From Acidovorax kalamii (GTDB lineage: Bacteria > Pseudomonadota > Gammaproteobacteria > Burkholderiales > Burkholderiaceae_C): 64,000 nucleotides of DNA. Shown piece after piece: positions 17,150-26,041 of this stretch. The number at the start of each line of letters is the position of its first letter. The first letter of the stretch is position 1. The notes below the pieces were generated by a model, which was given only the letters and a program-made list of their open reading frames with translations, had not been told where the DNA came from and made no database searches. A program made the translations under genes and the position numbers. Location: assembly GCF_002245625.1 (NCBI RefSeq), contig NZ_NOIG01000010.1, forward strand, positions 186,001 to 250,000. The letters are read 5' to 3'.

Positions 17150-18334
17150 TCAAAGGCGCTCGAAGATTGCCGCAATGCCCTGGCCGCCGCCAATGCACAT
17201 GGTTACCAGCGCATAGCGGCCCTGCACGCGCTGCAGCTCGTGGATTGCTTTCACGGTGATCAGCGCGCCCGTGGCGCCGATGGGGTGGCCCAGCGAGATG
17301 CCCGAACCGTTGGGGTTGACCTTGGCCGGGTCCAGGCCCAGGTCGCGGGTCACGGCACAGGCCTGCGCGGCAAAGGCTTCGTTGGCCTCGATCACGTCCA
17401 GGTCGGCCACGGTGAGGCCCGCCTTCTTCAGCGCCAGCTGCGTGGCAGGCACGGGGCCAATGCCCATGTACTTGGGGTCCACGCCCGCGTGGGCGTAGGC
17501 CACCAGGCGCGCCAGGGGCTTGGCACCACGGGCCTTGGCGGCCGCGGCGTCCATCAGCACCACGGCAGCGGCGGCGTCATTGATGCCCGAGGCGTTGCCG
17601 GCCGTCACCGTGCCGTTTTCCTTCACGAACACGGGCTTGAGCTTCGCCATGTCTTCCAGCGTGGCGCCGGGGCGGAAGTGTTCGTCGGTGGCGTATTGCA
17701 CATCGCCCTTCTTGGACTTGAGCGTGACGGGCACGATCTGGTCCTTGAAGTAGCCCGCGGCGGTGGCGCGTTCGGCGCGGTTGTGGCTTTCCACGGCCAG
17801 CTTGTCCTGGTCTTCGCGGCTGATGCCCCACTTGGCGGCGATGTTCTCGGCCGTCACACCCATGTGGATGGTGTGGAAGGGGTCGTGCAGCGCGCCGATC
17901 ATCATGTCCACCATCTTGGTGTCGCCCATGCGGGCGCCCCAGCGCATGTTCAGGCTGGCGAACGGTGCGCGGCTCATCACCTCGGCGCCTGCGCCGATGG
18001 TCACGTCGGCATCGCCCAGCTGGATGGCCTGCGCGGCCGACACGATGGCCTGCAGGCCCGAGCCGCACAGGCGGTTCACGTTGAACGCGGGCGTGCCTTC
18101 GGCGCAGCCACCATTGATGGCCGCGACGCGCGACAGGTACATGTCCTTGGGCTCGGTGTTCACCACGTGGCCGAACACCACATGGCCCACGTCCTTGCCT
18201 TCCACGCTGGCGCGTGCCAGCGATTCCTTGACGACCAGCGCACCCAGGTCGGTGGGGGCGATGTCCTTGAGGCTGCCACCAAAGGTGCCAATGGCGGTGC
18301 GCACAGCGCTGACGACGACGACTTCACGGGTCAT
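17150..18334 (-). CDS. bktB: Beta-ketothiolase / acetyl-CoA C-acyltransferase
   Basis: This 394-residue thiolase is very close in sequence to Cupriavidus necator BktB as I remember it (MTREVVVVS.VRTAIGTFGG at the start). The active-site residues are all present: C90 in NRLCGSG, H350 in SLGHPIG and C380 in MCIGGGQG. It condenses or cleaves 3-ketoacyl-CoA of C4-C6 length, linking fatty-acid breakdown with polyhydroxyalkanoate precursor supply. AAGGA lies upstream of the ATG. It is followed by the Bug-family gene on the same strand with a 175-base gap and preceded by a dispersed repeat. The phaA/bktB distinction is by similarity only. Confidence 0.92.
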   Translation of the reverse strand: MTREVVVVSAVRTAIGTFGGSLKDIAPTDLGALVVKESLARASVEGKDVGHVVFGHVVNTEPKDMYLSRVAAINGGCAEGTPAFNVNRLCGSGLQAIVSAAQAIQLGDADVTIGAGAEVMSRAPFASLNMRWGARMGDTKMVDMMIGALHDPFHTIHMGVTAENIAAKWGISREDQDKLAVESHNRAERATAAGYFKDQIVPVTLKSKKGDVQYATDEHFRPGATLEDMAKLKPVFVKENGTVTAGNASGINDAAAAVVLMDAAAAKARGAKPLARLVAYAHAGVDPKYMGIGPVPATQLALKKAGLTVADLDVIEANEAFAAQACAVTRDLGLDPAKVNPNGSGISLGHPIGATGALITVKAIHELQRVQGRYALVTMCIGGGQGIAAIFERL

Positions 18335-18358
18335 GGGGAGGTCCTTGTAGAAAAGATA

Positions 18359-18421
18359 TGAATAAAAATGGCCGCTTCCGCGCGTCCATCATGCCTTGGT
18401 AGCTATAAAAACAGGAGTAAT
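18359..18421. repeat. Dispersed Comamonadaceae-type repeat
   Basis: The copy contains GAATAAAAATGGCCGCTTCC and GTAGCTATAAAAACAGGAGT. The first string is identical to one at 47676, and the second is the usual other end of the element. It fills the gap between the SDR and bktB genes. Confidence 0.6.
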
Positions 18422-18425
18422 AGGC

Positions 18426-19199
18426 TCACGCCTCGCGCACGTCGGCCACCGGGTTGGTGCCGAAGTCTGCGCGCTCCAGCCAGGCGAGCACGCGGGTGGC
18501 GGCGTCGGCAGGCGATGTGAGCTGGCCACCCGTCTTGAGGTTGGCGAAATTCTGGCGATCCGGGAAGGCGGCCGGGTCGGCGCCGCGCAGCTGGACCTGC
18601 ATGTCGGTGTCGATCACACCGGGCGCCAGCGAGCATACCTTGGCGCCATGGGGCTTGAGGGCCTCGTCCAGCGCCACGCAGCGCGTGAAATGGTCCATGC
18701 CCGCCTTGGCCGCACAGTAGGCGGCCTGTGACGCCATGGCCCGGCGGCCCAGGCCCGAGGAGATGTTGAGCACCTTGCGCGGCACCGTCCAGCTGTCCGT
18801 CGCGCCCAGGAAAGCGGCGGTGAGCTGCATGGGCGCCTCCAGCCCCACGCGCAGCGCGTGGGCCAGGTCGGCCAGATCCTGCGGGTTGGCGCTGGCAGAC
18901 AGCGGCGCAATGCGCGGGATCACGCCCGCGTTGTTGATGAGGGTGGCGCTGGCAAACGCCTGCGGGCCCTGGGCCTGCAGCCAGGCCTGCAACTGGTGCG
19001 CGGCCTGCTCGCCTTGCGACAGGTCTTGCTGCCACTGCTCCAGCGTGGCGCCTGCGGCCTTGGCCTCGGCGGCCAGATCGGGGTTGGTACTGCGGGCGAT
19101 GCAGATCAGGGTGTTGCCGCTTTTGAGCAGCTGCTGGGCCATGGCCAGGCCCATGCCGCGCGAGGCGCCGGTGAGGATGGTGAGGTGGTTGTGAGGCAT
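18426..19199 (-). CDS. Short-chain dehydrogenase/reductase (257 aa)
   Basis: This is a classical SDR with the NAD(P)-binding motif TGASRGMG (10-17), the NNAGV motif and the catalytic YCAAK, with an upstream Ser in NISSG. An Arg after the glycine motif favours NADP(H). The nearest named relatives seem to be sepiapterin or benzil reductase-like SDRs. It is transcribed towards bktB, about 90 bases away with a repeat between them, and starts 49 bases after the MarR-type regulator gene on the same strand, so it may be co-transcribed with that regulator. The substrate is unknown. Confidence 0.88.
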   Translation of the reverse strand: MPHNHLTILTGASRGMGLAMAQQLLKSGNTLICIARSTNPDLAAEAKAAGATLEQWQQDLSQGEQAAHQLQAWLQAQGPQAFASATLINNAGVIPRIAPLSASANPQDLADLAHALRVGLEAPMQLTAAFLGATDSWTVPRKVLNISSGLGRRAMASQAAYCAAKAGMDHFTRCVALDEALKPHGAKVCSLAPGVIDTDMQVQLRGADPAAFPDRQNFANLKTGGQLTSPADAATRVLAWLERADFGTNPVADVREA

Positions 19200-19247
19200 C
19201 CCGCCATGTTACTGCGCAGTACGCAGTGCAGGGCTGCATTCAGGCCC

Positions 19248-19763
19248 TCACTGACCCTCGGGCGACTCCAGCACCGCGAGCAACTGGGCCAGCTTGCGGT
19301 CCAGGGCGGCGAGGTCGGCCGCGCGCAGGGGGGCCAGCAGCGCGTGTTCGTTGGCCACATGGGCCTCCACCGCACGGTCGATCAGTGCCAGGCCCACCGG
19401 GGTGAGCTGCACCAGCAGGCTGCGGGCATCGGCAGGGTTGGGCAGGCGGGTGATCCAGCCACTGGCTTCCAGCCTGTTCATGCGGTGCGTCATGGTGCCG
19501 GAGGTCACCATAAGCGTCGAGAACAGCGTGGTGGGGGCCAGGCAGTAGGGGGCGCCAGAGCGGCGCAACGTGGCCAGCATGTCGAACTCCCAGAACGACA
19601 GGCCGAAGGGCGCAAAGGCGGCTTCAAGCCGCCGGTCCACCAGCGCGGCGCAGCGTTTGAGCCGGCCAATCGGGCCCATGGGGGACACATCCAGGTCGGG
19701 GCGTTCGGTGTGCCATTGGGCCAGGATGGCATCCACGGCGTCTGCGGGGCGGGTATCAGGCAT
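19248..19763 (-). CDS. MarR-family transcriptional regulator
   Basis: This 171-residue protein has the MarR winged-helix layout: an N-terminal dimerisation helix, the region FWEFDMLATLRRSG, the recognition part (TTLFSTLMVTSGTMTHRMNRLEASGWI) and the wing with PADARSLLVQLT, which matches the D-x-R-S/G signature of the family. It is divergent from an EamA exporter gene, and its start codon lies 12 bases from a palindrome likely to be its operator. It most likely represses itself and the exporter-nitroreductase pair and is released by a small phenolic or drug-like ligand. Confidence 0.9.
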   Translation of the reverse strand: MPDTRPADAVDAILAQWHTERPDLDVSPMGPIGRLKRCAALVDRRLEAAFAPFGLSFWEFDMLATLRRSGAPYCLAPTTLFSTLMVTSGTMTHRMNRLEASGWITRLPNPADARSLLVQLTPVGLALIDRAVEAHVANEHALLAPLRAADLAALDRKLAQLLAVLESPEGQ

Positions 19764-19774
19764 AGGCGTTTTTT

Positions 19775-19792
19775 TATCTTGATATCGAGATT
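19775..19792. promoter_or_regulatory. Candidate MarR operator 1
   Basis: ATCTTGATATCGAGAT is a 16-bp palindrome with one mismatched pair, immediately upstream of the marR-type gene. Its arms are related to those of operator 2, about 34 bases away centre to centre. Confidence 0.6.
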
Positions 19793-19808
19793 TTATGCTA
19801 CAGTGATT

Positions 19809-19826
19809 TATCTTGAATTAAAGATA
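19809..19826. promoter_or_regulatory. Candidate MarR operator 2
   Basis: TATCTTGAATTAAAGATA is an 18-bp palindrome with one mismatched pair, ending seven bases before the exporter ATG. A repressor bound here would cover the ribosome binding and promoter region of the exporter gene. Confidence 0.6.
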
Positions 19827-19832
19827 AAAATC

Positions 19833-20723
19833 ATGGCATCAAGCTCGTCCTCTTCACCATCCTCCCGCTGGCTGGATGTGCTTATCACCGCGTTGGCGCC
19901 TGCCATCTGGGGCTCCACCTACATCGTCACCACCGAGCTGTTGCCACCCGGTCGGCCGTTCACCGCGGCACTGCTGCGGGCGCTGCCTGCGGGGCTGCTG
20001 CTGGTGCTGTGGGCGCGGCGCTGGCCGGTACCCGGGGGCTGGGGGCGCATGGCGCTGCTGGCTGCGCTCAACATCGGTGTCTTCCAGGCGCTGCTGTTTG
20101 TGGCAGCCTACCGCTTGCCGGGCGGCTTGGCGGCCGTGGTCGGAGCCATCGGCCCGCTGGTGGTGATGGGCCTGGCCTGGGCGGTGGACCAGCGCCGCCC
20201 GCCGGGCGTGGCGCTGGGGGCGGGCGTGCTGGCTGTGGCGGGCATGGCCCTGCTGCTGCTGGCCCCCGGCACCGTCTGGGACGCGTGGGGCGTGGCGGCG
20301 GCGCTGGCGGGCACGGTGTGCATGGCCATGGGCACGTTTCTCTCGCGCCGCTGGCAGTCCGGCCTGCCGGTGCTGGCCTTTACCGGCTGGCAGCTGCTGC
20401 TGGGCGGACTCATGCTGGCGCCGGTGGCCTGGTGGGCCGACCCGCCTTTGCCCGCACTCACGGCCACGCAGGCCGGTGGGTATGTGTACCTCTGCCTGGC
20501 GGGGGCGCTGGTGGCCTATGTGCTGTGGTTCCGGGGCATCGAGCGTCTGCCCACGGTGGCCGTGGCGTCGCTGGGGCTGCTGAGCCCGCTCACGGCCGTG
20601 GTGCTGGGCTGGGCGCTGCTGGGGCAAGCCATGCGCGGCGTGTCGCTGCTGGGCATGGCCACGGTGCTGGGCTGCGTGCTGGCGGTGCAGTGGGCCATGG
20701 CGCAGCGCGGCGCGGGTCGCTGA
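19833..20723 (+). CDS. EamA/DMT-family exporter (10 TM)
   Basis: This 296-residue inner membrane protein is built of two EamA repeats with about ten hydrophobic helices (for example LLVLWARRW, LLFVAAYRLPGGLAAVVGAI, LLSPLTAVVLGWALLG). The GSTYIVTTELLPPGRP start is typical of the RhaT/YdcZ-like EamA group. The ATG at 19833 follows the second palindrome; longer in-frame readings upstream run through the antisense of marR and are rejected. It is followed 76 bases later by a nitroreductase on the same strand. The pair looks like a MarR-controlled efflux plus detoxification unit. The substrate is unknown. Confidence 0.9.
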   Translation: MASSSSSSPSSRWLDVLITALAPAIWGSTYIVTTELLPPGRPFTAALLRALPAGLLLVLWARRWPVPGGWGRMALLAALNIGVFQALLFVAAYRLPGGLAAVVGAIGPLVVMGLAWAVDQRRPPGVALGAGVLAVAGMALLLLAPGTVWDAWGVAAALAGTVCMAMGTFLSRRWQSGLPVLAFTGWQLLLGGLMLAPVAWWADPPLPALTATQAGGYVYLCLAGALVAYVLWFRGIERLPTVAVASLGLLSPLTAVVLGWALLGQAMRGVSLLGMATVLGCVLAVQWAMAQRGAGR

Positions 20724-20799
20724 AGCCCCAGGCGCCCTGTTCTCCGGTTTCGTCCTTCCTTTTTCCTTTTCTTTGTTGATCTGAAAGGTCTGTGTTTCC

Positions 20800-21417
20800 A
20801 TGTCTTCTCACACCGTGGCTTCGGCCATTGAAACCCGCGTCTCCACCCATCTTTTCGACGCAAGCCATGTGCTGGATGAAGCCCAGATTGCCGAGCTGGT
20901 GCGCCTGGCCACGCTGGCGCCCACGGCTTACCACCTGCAGAACTGGCGCTTTATTGCAGTGCGCACGCCTGCGGCCAAGGCACAGCTGCACGCGCTGGCC
21001 TGGCGCCAGCAGAAGGTGCTGCATGCCGCTGTGACTTACATCGTCTGCGGCACGCTGCAGGCCCACACCCGGCTGGCCGAGCGGCTGGCGCCTGTGGTGC
21101 GTGCCGGTGTTTTTGGCCAGGCGGTGGGGGATGCCTGGGTGGCCCAGGCGTCTGCGGCACATGCCCCCGATGCCCAACTGCAGCGTGATGAGGCGGTGCG
21201 CTCGGCCTCGCTGGCCGCGATGACATTGATGCTGGCGGCAGAGGGCATGGGCCTGGCCAGCGCGCCCATGGGTGGTTTTGATGCAGCGGGGGTGGCGGGC
21301 GCCTTTGGGCTGCAGGCCGATGAGTTGCCCGTGATGCTGGTGGCCGTGGGGCGTGCCGCAGAGGCGGCGGCGCCCAAGCCCCGCAGGCCGGTGGCCGAGG
21401 TGCTGGCGCTGGCATAG
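20800..21417 (+). CDS. Nitroreductase-family flavoprotein
   Basis: This 205-residue protein of the FMN-dependent nitroreductase fold has the N-terminal I-x-x-LVRLATLAPTAYHLQNWRF block that binds FMN phosphate and the later GMGLASAPMGGFD segment. It reduces quinones, nitroaromatics or similar electrophiles with NAD(P)H. It lies downstream of the EamA exporter and behind the same divergent MarR operators, which suggests a joint response to a toxic compound. The TTTTC-rich 76 bases between the two genes hold no clear terminator. Confidence 0.85.
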   Translation: MSSHTVASAIETRVSTHLFDASHVLDEAQIAELVRLATLAPTAYHLQNWRFIAVRTPAAKAQLHALAWRQQKVLHAAVTYIVCGTLQAHTRLAERLAPVVRAGVFGQAVGDAWVAQASAAHAPDAQLQRDEAVRSASLAAMTLMLAAEGMGLASAPMGGFDAAGVAGAFGLQADELPVMLVAVGRAAEAAAPKPRRPVAEVLALA

Positions 21418-21492
21418 TCCACTCGAACCATCGCCCCCAGTACGGGATCCCCGTCGGTCCCCGTCAGCGCGAAGCTGGCGCGGCTTGTCGTC

Positions 21493-23127
21493 TTACGCCG
21501 CGATGGCTCTGTGCGCGCCGACCCTCCCCACCGGCGTCAGCACCGCTGGCGCGTGGGTGACTGCAGGCATCGGGGTGCTGCTGCCAACGGCGCTGAGCTG
21601 GAACACCGAGACCAACTGGACAAGGTCCAGGGCCTGGGTTTTCATGCTGTTGGCTGCGGCAGCCATTTCCTCCACCAGGGCTGCGTTTTGTTGGGTCGTC
21701 TGGTCCATCTGCATCACGGCCTCGCCCACCTGACCGACACCCTCGCTCTGCTCCGAGCTGGCGGCACTGATTTCGCTCACTATTTCCGTCACACGCCGAA
21801 TGGACTGGACGACTTCCGCCATGGTGTGTCCCGCCTTGTCCACCAAGGCCGTGCCTTGCTCTACGCGGCTGACGCTGGCAGAGATAAGCGCCTTGATTTC
21901 CTTGGCTGCCTCGGCCGATCGGCTGGCGAGCCCCCTCACTTCACTGGCCACGACCGCAAAGCCCCGTCCCTGTTCTCCCGCGCGTGCGGCTTCGACGGCT
22001 GCGTTGAGCGCCAGAATGTTGGTCTGAAAAGCGATGCCATCGATGACGCTGATGATGTCTGCAATTCGCTTGGAGCTGTCGTTGATGCCCTTCATGGTCT
22101 CGACCACCTGGGTCACGACGTTGCCACCTTGCAGGGCAACATCGTTGGCATCGCGAGCGAGCCTGTTGGCTTGCTGGGCGCTGTCAGAGTTTTGCTTCAC
22201 CGTGGAGCCGAGCTCTTCCATGGACGCAGCCGTCTGCTGCAGTGCACTGGCCTGGCGTTCGGTGCGGGCAGAAAGGTCGTGATTGCCCTGCGAAATCTCC
22301 GCACTGGCGGTGGAGACGCTTTCTGCGCTTTGCCGCACGTTGGCCACGATATCGGCCAGCTTGGAGCGCATGTGCGCCAGCTCGGTGAGCAACTGACCCG
22401 GCTCATCCTTGGCGCCCTCGGGGATGGGGGTCGCCAGGTCACCCGCCGCGATGGCTGATGTCGCCTGGACTGCCTGTTGCACAGGGGCGGTAATGGAGTT
22501 GGTGGTCAACCAGGCGAGAAGCAGCCCTGCGAGGATGGCGGCCACGGAGCTGCCACCGATCCAGGCGATGCTGGCTGTGGCCTTGGCTGTGGTGTCCTTG
22601 AGGGTGTCCGCCACGCCTTCGTCCAGCGTTCGGGTCAGCTCCTGCAGCGTGCCTGCATAGTTTTGAAAGATGGGCGCCAGTACGGTATCGGTCTGTGTGG
22701 CCACATCCTGTCCGGCCTCCTTGGCCTTGACGAGTTCGGTGCGCTTGACGCGGTAGGCATCGCGCGCGGCGATGGCCTGTTCGTACAGCTGCGTTTCCTT
22801 TCCGGGCAACAGGTAGCTGCGCACTTCCTGCATGCGCTTGCTTTGCACCTCGACCACGGCAGACATGTCTTTCTTGAGCTTGCCAGCGTACTGAGCGTCG
22901 CTGGCCTTGAGGAAGGCCTCGGTGCGCAGCCAGTTCATCTGGATGTCGGTCTGCCACTGGTGCACGATGCCCTGGCGCTTGAGCTCCGAGGTGGCGATGT
23001 GTTCGTTGCTGTGCTGCAGGGCGGTCACGCTCATGACGCCGAGTGCGGCGATGACCATGGTGATCAACAGCAGCAGCCCGAACGCCACTCCAAGTCGAAT
23101 GCCCAGTTTCAGGTCTTTGATGCGCAT
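21493..23127 (-). CDS. Methyl-accepting chemotaxis protein
   Basis: This 544-residue receptor has an N-terminal TM helix ([20 protein letters not shown]), a four-helix-bundle periplasmic domain with the MCP_N/Tar-like pattern (about 35-190), a second TM ([20 protein letters not shown]), HAMP, and a long cytoplasmic signalling domain. The hairpin tip is intact ([20 protein letters not shown]). AAGGAG precedes the ATG at 23127; the longer reading to 23415 is the upstream intergenic region. It follows the sulfotransferase gene on the same strand by 80 bases with no clear terminator, so read-through from the quorum-sensing unit is possible. The ligand is unknown. Confidence 0.93.
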   Translation of the reverse strand: MRIKDLKLGIRLGVAFGLLLLITMVIAALGVMSVTALQHSNEHIATSELKRQGIVHQWQTDIQMNWLRTEAFLKASDAQYAGKLKKDMSAVVEVQSKRMQEVRSYLLPGKETQLYEQAIAARDAYRVKRTELVKAKEAGQDVATQTDTVLAPIFQNYAGTLQELTRTLDEGVADTLKDTTAKATASIAWIGGSSVAAILAGLLLAWLTTNSITAPVQQAVQATSAIAAGDLATPIPEGAKDEPGQLLTELAHMRSKLADIVANVRQSAESVSTASAEISQGNHDLSARTERQASALQQTAASMEELGSTVKQNSDSAQQANRLARDANDVALQGGNVVTQVVETMKGINDSSKRIADIISVIDGIAFQTNILALNAAVEAARAGEQGRGFAVVASEVRGLASRSAEAAKEIKALISASVSRVEQGTALVDKAGHTMAEVVQSIRRVTEIVSEISAASSEQSEGVGQVGEAVMQMDQTTQQNAALVEEMAAAANSMKTQALDLVQLVSVFQLSAVGSSTPMPAVTHAPAVLTPVGRVGAHRAIAA

Positions 23128-23206
23128 GGCGGCTCCTTGAGGGTGCAGTGGCGAAGGTGGGTGAAGAGGTGCGGGGCCGGGGGAGCCGATGGTGTTGCCG
23201 CGCCGG

Positions 23207-24280
23207 TCAGGACAGGGCTGCTGCCCTGTTTTCCATGGTGCGGGTGTTTTGCAGGCGCTGGCGCACGCGATCCAGATAGTCGGCCCGCACGCGGCGGGCC
23301 GCATAGTCGCGCGGCGCACTGCGCAGCAGCTGCTCCCAGGCCTCGCTGCGCCGTTTCTCCGACTGCTGGCGGCATTGCTCCAGTACGGCTGGCGTGGGGT
23401 GGGGGGCTTGGACATCGGTCATGCATTCGTACCCGTAGTGGCGCATCGTTTCCCACGCCAGGCTTTCGATGGTCTCGATTTCGTGGGGTTGCAACTGGGT
23501 CTTGAACTTGTCCTTGTTGGCCGGAAGGGGCGCAAAGCAGTTGGACTCCCACAGGGCAGACATGCGGGACAGGTCTTGCGCTTCCTGCGATGCCGCGATG
23601 TCCAGCATCTGCGGCAGGAACTCGATGCCGATGAACTGGCAGATGCGCCGCAGCGTGTGTTCCTGGTCGGCCAGGAAGTCTTCGTATCGGATGGTGAGCA
23701 CGCGGTCCGGGTGGCGCAGCGCCAGCGCGCGGCCTGTGGTGTGGGCCTTGACCCAGGCCAGGGCGTTGAGCGTGGTGTCGAAGTCGTGAATGATCGCCCG
23801 GTTCATCGAGGCCACCTGCGCCCGGGGATCGCGCACCACGTTCAGAAAGCGCATCTCCGGAAACAGGGCCATCAGGTCGTGGGCGTAGTGGACGCTGTCG
23901 AGCGACTTGTCCATGGCCACGCTGGCCCCGTGCTGCTCTGCGCTGCGCAGCAGCAGCTCCCAGACAATGCGGTGCACGCTGCGGGGCTCGTGCGTCAGGG
24001 TGTTGAAGATCTCCTCGGCATGGAAGTGCATGCCCGGCCACCTCACCATGCTGGCCTGCTGCAGTCCCACCACGTCCTTGACCATCTGCAGGTACGCGCC
24101 GTCGTCGCGCAGGTCGCCATACAGCGGCACCAGCGGCATGAAGTCCACGATGTGCAGTGGATAGGGGGAGTGGAATTGCGGGCTGGCGTTCAGGCGCAGG
24201 CGCAGCGCGTGGCTGCCGCAGCGCCGCAGTGGAATCATCAACAGCGGAAGCGGGCGTGTGTTGCGGGTTGGTTGGTTCAT
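23207..24280 (-). CDS. PAPS-dependent sulfotransferase
   Basis: This 357-residue protein has both PAPS-binding elements of the sulfotransferase superfamily: the 5'-phosphosulfate loop [15 protein letters not shown] (16-30) near the N-terminus and the 3'-phosphate motif [14 protein letters not shown] (148-161). The central W-x-K-x-H-T-T-G-R-A-L and YEDFLADQE segments also fit bacterial sulfotransferases. No signal peptide or TM is seen, so it is cytoplasmic. Its ATG overlaps the stop of the DHH gene (ATGA), so translation is coupled. It would transfer sulfate from PAPS to a hydroxyl or amine on an unknown acceptor. With cysC and the DHH gene it forms the distal part of the luxI-led unit. A longer reading to 24550 is antisense overlap and rejected. 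Confidence 0.88.
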   Translation of the reverse strand: MNQPTRNTRPLPLLMIPLRRCGSHALRLRLNASPQFHSPYPLHIVDFMPLVPLYGDLRDDGAYLQMVKDVVGLQQASMVRWPGMHFHAEEIFNTLTHEPRSVHRIVWELLLRSAEQHGASVAMDKSLDSVHYAHDLMALFPEMRFLNVVRDPRAQVASMNRAIIHDFDTTLNALAWVKAHTTGRALALRHPDRVLTIRYEDFLADQEHTLRRICQFIGIEFLPQMLDIAASQEAQDLSRMSALWESNCFAPLPANKDKFKTQLQPHEIETIESLAWETMRHYGYECMTDVQAPHPTPAVLEQCRQQSEKRRSEAWEQLLRSAPRDYAARRVRADYLDRVRQRLQNTRTMENRAAALS

Positions 24281-25302
24281 GGTGTGTCTGACTCCAGATG
24301 CGCGAAGAACTCGTTGATGAAGCGATCCATGTCCTGGTCGGGCAGCCGGTCGATGCCGCCCGCGCCGTGGCGGCCGCCACCTGCCGGGTAGCGGCTGCAG
24401 AACACGTCGGCGCGGCTGGCGCTGGCGCTGCCAATGCGCAGGCTGACCAGAAAGTCGCCGTCCGAACGGGGGGTGAGCACGGCGACCGAGCGCCCGTTGT
24501 TGCGCGCCACAAGCTGGTTGGCGAGGGTGCCGCACAGGCGCCGGGCCCATGCGCGGTCAGGCAGCACGTAGACGGTGGCCTTGTCGTTGGCGGTGTAGGG
24601 CGTGAGACCTTGCACGGCCTTGAGGTCACTGGCATGGCCTTCCAGCAGGCGGCGGAATTCGTAGGCCTTGGCCATGAAGTCGAGCGGACTCTCGAAGCGG
24701 TGCATAGACCGGTACAGCTGCACGGGGCAGAAGTGCAGGTCTTCGCGGCTTTCGCCATAGGCGTTGTAGTTGAGCAGGTAGCCCAGCTGCGCCAGCGCTC
24801 CGCGTGTGGCCGCCGTGCAGCCGTGCTCGCGCGCCATGCGGTCGGCCACGGCGTCCAGGTTGTCGCCGTAGGCTGCCACGATGGCCCACTGGCGCAAAAC
24901 ACCGCCCAGGTGGCGGTCCACCAGGATGCTGGTGCAGACGTCCAGGCCGGAGTCAATGTGGGCTGTGAGCTGCGGATGGCGAAAGAGCTTTTTTGCGCTG
25001 TGGTGGTCGAAATAGGTCACCTGGCCGCCGCCGTTGAGCACCCGGCACACGCCCTGCGCGTTGCGGTCCCACGAGATATCGAGCGCCGTCACCTGCAGTG
25101 GCCGACCGGAGGGCAGCTGGTCGAACAGGGCGATGTCCCGTTTCACCCCGCTGATGAGGACGCTGTCGCGGGGCTCCACCAGGCGCAGCTGGTGCAGCGC
25201 GCACAGCCCGTCTGCATCCCCGTTGAAAAGGTCATAGGCGTTCAATCCAGTGCCCGGGGTGGGGGGCGCTGAGGCAGGTTTTTGGGCGTGCATGGGAGAC
25301 AT
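24277..25302 (-). CDS. DHH/DHHA1-family phosphoesterase
   Basis: This 341-residue protein carries the DHH metal site: NGDADG (27-32, with D29 and D31), D75, DHH (99-101) and YGDN with D147. A C-terminal DHHA1-like motif GGGRHGAGG (308-316) corresponds to the usual GGHxxAAG. The family splits phosphoester or phosphoanhydride bonds; members such as NrnA degrade nanoRNA and also dephosphorylate pAp. Between APS kinase and sulfotransferase genes, a pAp (PAP) phosphatase role is attractive because PAP is the by-product of sulfotransfer. It starts 28 bases after cysC and overlaps the sulfotransferase start by four bases. Polysaccharide or nucleotide-linked roles remain possible. Confidence 0.8.
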   Translation of the reverse strand: MSPMHAQKPASAPPTPGTGLNAYDLFNGDADGLCALHQLRLVEPRDSVLISGVKRDIALFDQLPSGRPLQVTALDISWDRNAQGVCRVLNGGGQVTYFDHHSAKKLFRHPQLTAHIDSGLDVCTSILVDRHLGGVLRQWAIVAAYGDNLDAVADRMAREHGCTAATRGALAQLGYLLNYNAYGESREDLHFCPVQLYRSMHRFESPLDFMAKAYEFRRLLEGHASDLKAVQGLTPYTANDKATVYVLPDRAWARRLCGTLANQLVARNNGRSVAVLTPRSDGDFLVSLRIGSASASRADVFCSRYPAGGGRHGAGGIDRLPDQDMDRFINEFFAHLESDTP

Positions 25303-25330
25303 CGGAAGAATCGTGCAAAAAAAGACTGCC

Positions 25331-25996
25331 CTAGCGGATGTACCCGCGCTGGCGCAGAAGCGCGAGCAGCTGCGTACAGGCCTCGCGCAGGCTCAGGTGG
25401 GCGGTGTCGATGCTGAAATCGGGCGATTCGGGGGCCTCGTAGGGGGCGGAAACCCCGGTGAACTGCGGGATGCGCCCCGCGCGCGCCATGGTGTACAGGC
25501 CCTTGGGGTCGCGGCCCTCGCACACGCTCAGCGGGGTGCTTACATGCACCTCCAGAAAGCGGTGTTCCCCAATGAGCGCACGGGCCATGGCGCGGTCGCT
25601 GCGCTGGGGGGATATGAGGGCGGTGAAGACCAATAGTCCGGCGTCGTTCATCAGTGCGGCGACTTCTGCCACGCGCCGGATGTTCTCCGAGCGCTCGGCG
25701 GCGCTGAAGCCCAGGTCGCGGTTGAGCCGGTGCCGCAGGTTGTCTCCGTCGAGCACGAAGCTGGCAAAGCCGAGGCCATGCAGTTCCTCCTCCAGTGCAT
25801 AGGCCAGCGTGGACTTGCCAGCACCACTCAGGCCGGTGAGCCAGAGGGTGACGGGACGTTGCTGTAGCAGGTGTTCGCGCAAGTCGGCAGTGACCCGCCC
25901 GAGATGTGGGATGACCACCCTCAGGCCCGGGGGCGCCAGGCTTGGGACCGCAGCTGCGGGAGGCTGGGGCGTCTGGAGCGAGGATGGGAGCGGCAT
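25331..25996 (-). CDS. cysC: Adenylylsulfate (APS) kinase
   Basis: This 221-residue stand-alone APS kinase makes PAPS from APS and ATP. It has Walker A GLSGAGKST (55-63), DGDNLRHRLNRDLGFS (83-98), ISPQR with S129, CEGRDPKGLY (159-168) and ARAGRIPQFTGVSAPYEAPE (171-190), all characteristic of CysC. About 45 residues precede the kinase core and look unstructured. No sulfurylase (cysD/N) gene is adjacent, so APS must come from elsewhere. It starts 45 bases after luxI on the same strand and precedes the DHH and sulfotransferase genes. Position inside a quorum-sensing unit suggests it serves sulfation rather than cysteine synthesis. Confidence 0.93.
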   Translation of the reverse strand: MPLPSSLQTPQPPAAAVPSLAPPGLRVVIPHLGRVTADLREHLLQQRPVTLWLTGLSGAGKSTLAYALEEELHGLGFASFVLDGDNLRHRLNRDLGFSAAERSENIRRVAEVAALMNDAGLLVFTALISPQRSDRAMARALIGEHRFLEVHVSTPLSVCEGRDPKGLYTMARAGRIPQFTGVSAPYEAPESPDFSIDTAHLSLREACTQLLALLRQRGYIR

Positions 25997-26041
25997 GGTC
26001 GGCTCAAGAAAATGCGTTGGGCAGGCTGCGCGCAGGTGCAG

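Noticed and set aside
25997-26041. A terminator between luxI and cysC
   Set aside because: The 45-base gap has no stem followed by a T-run, so co-transcription stays the simplest reading.
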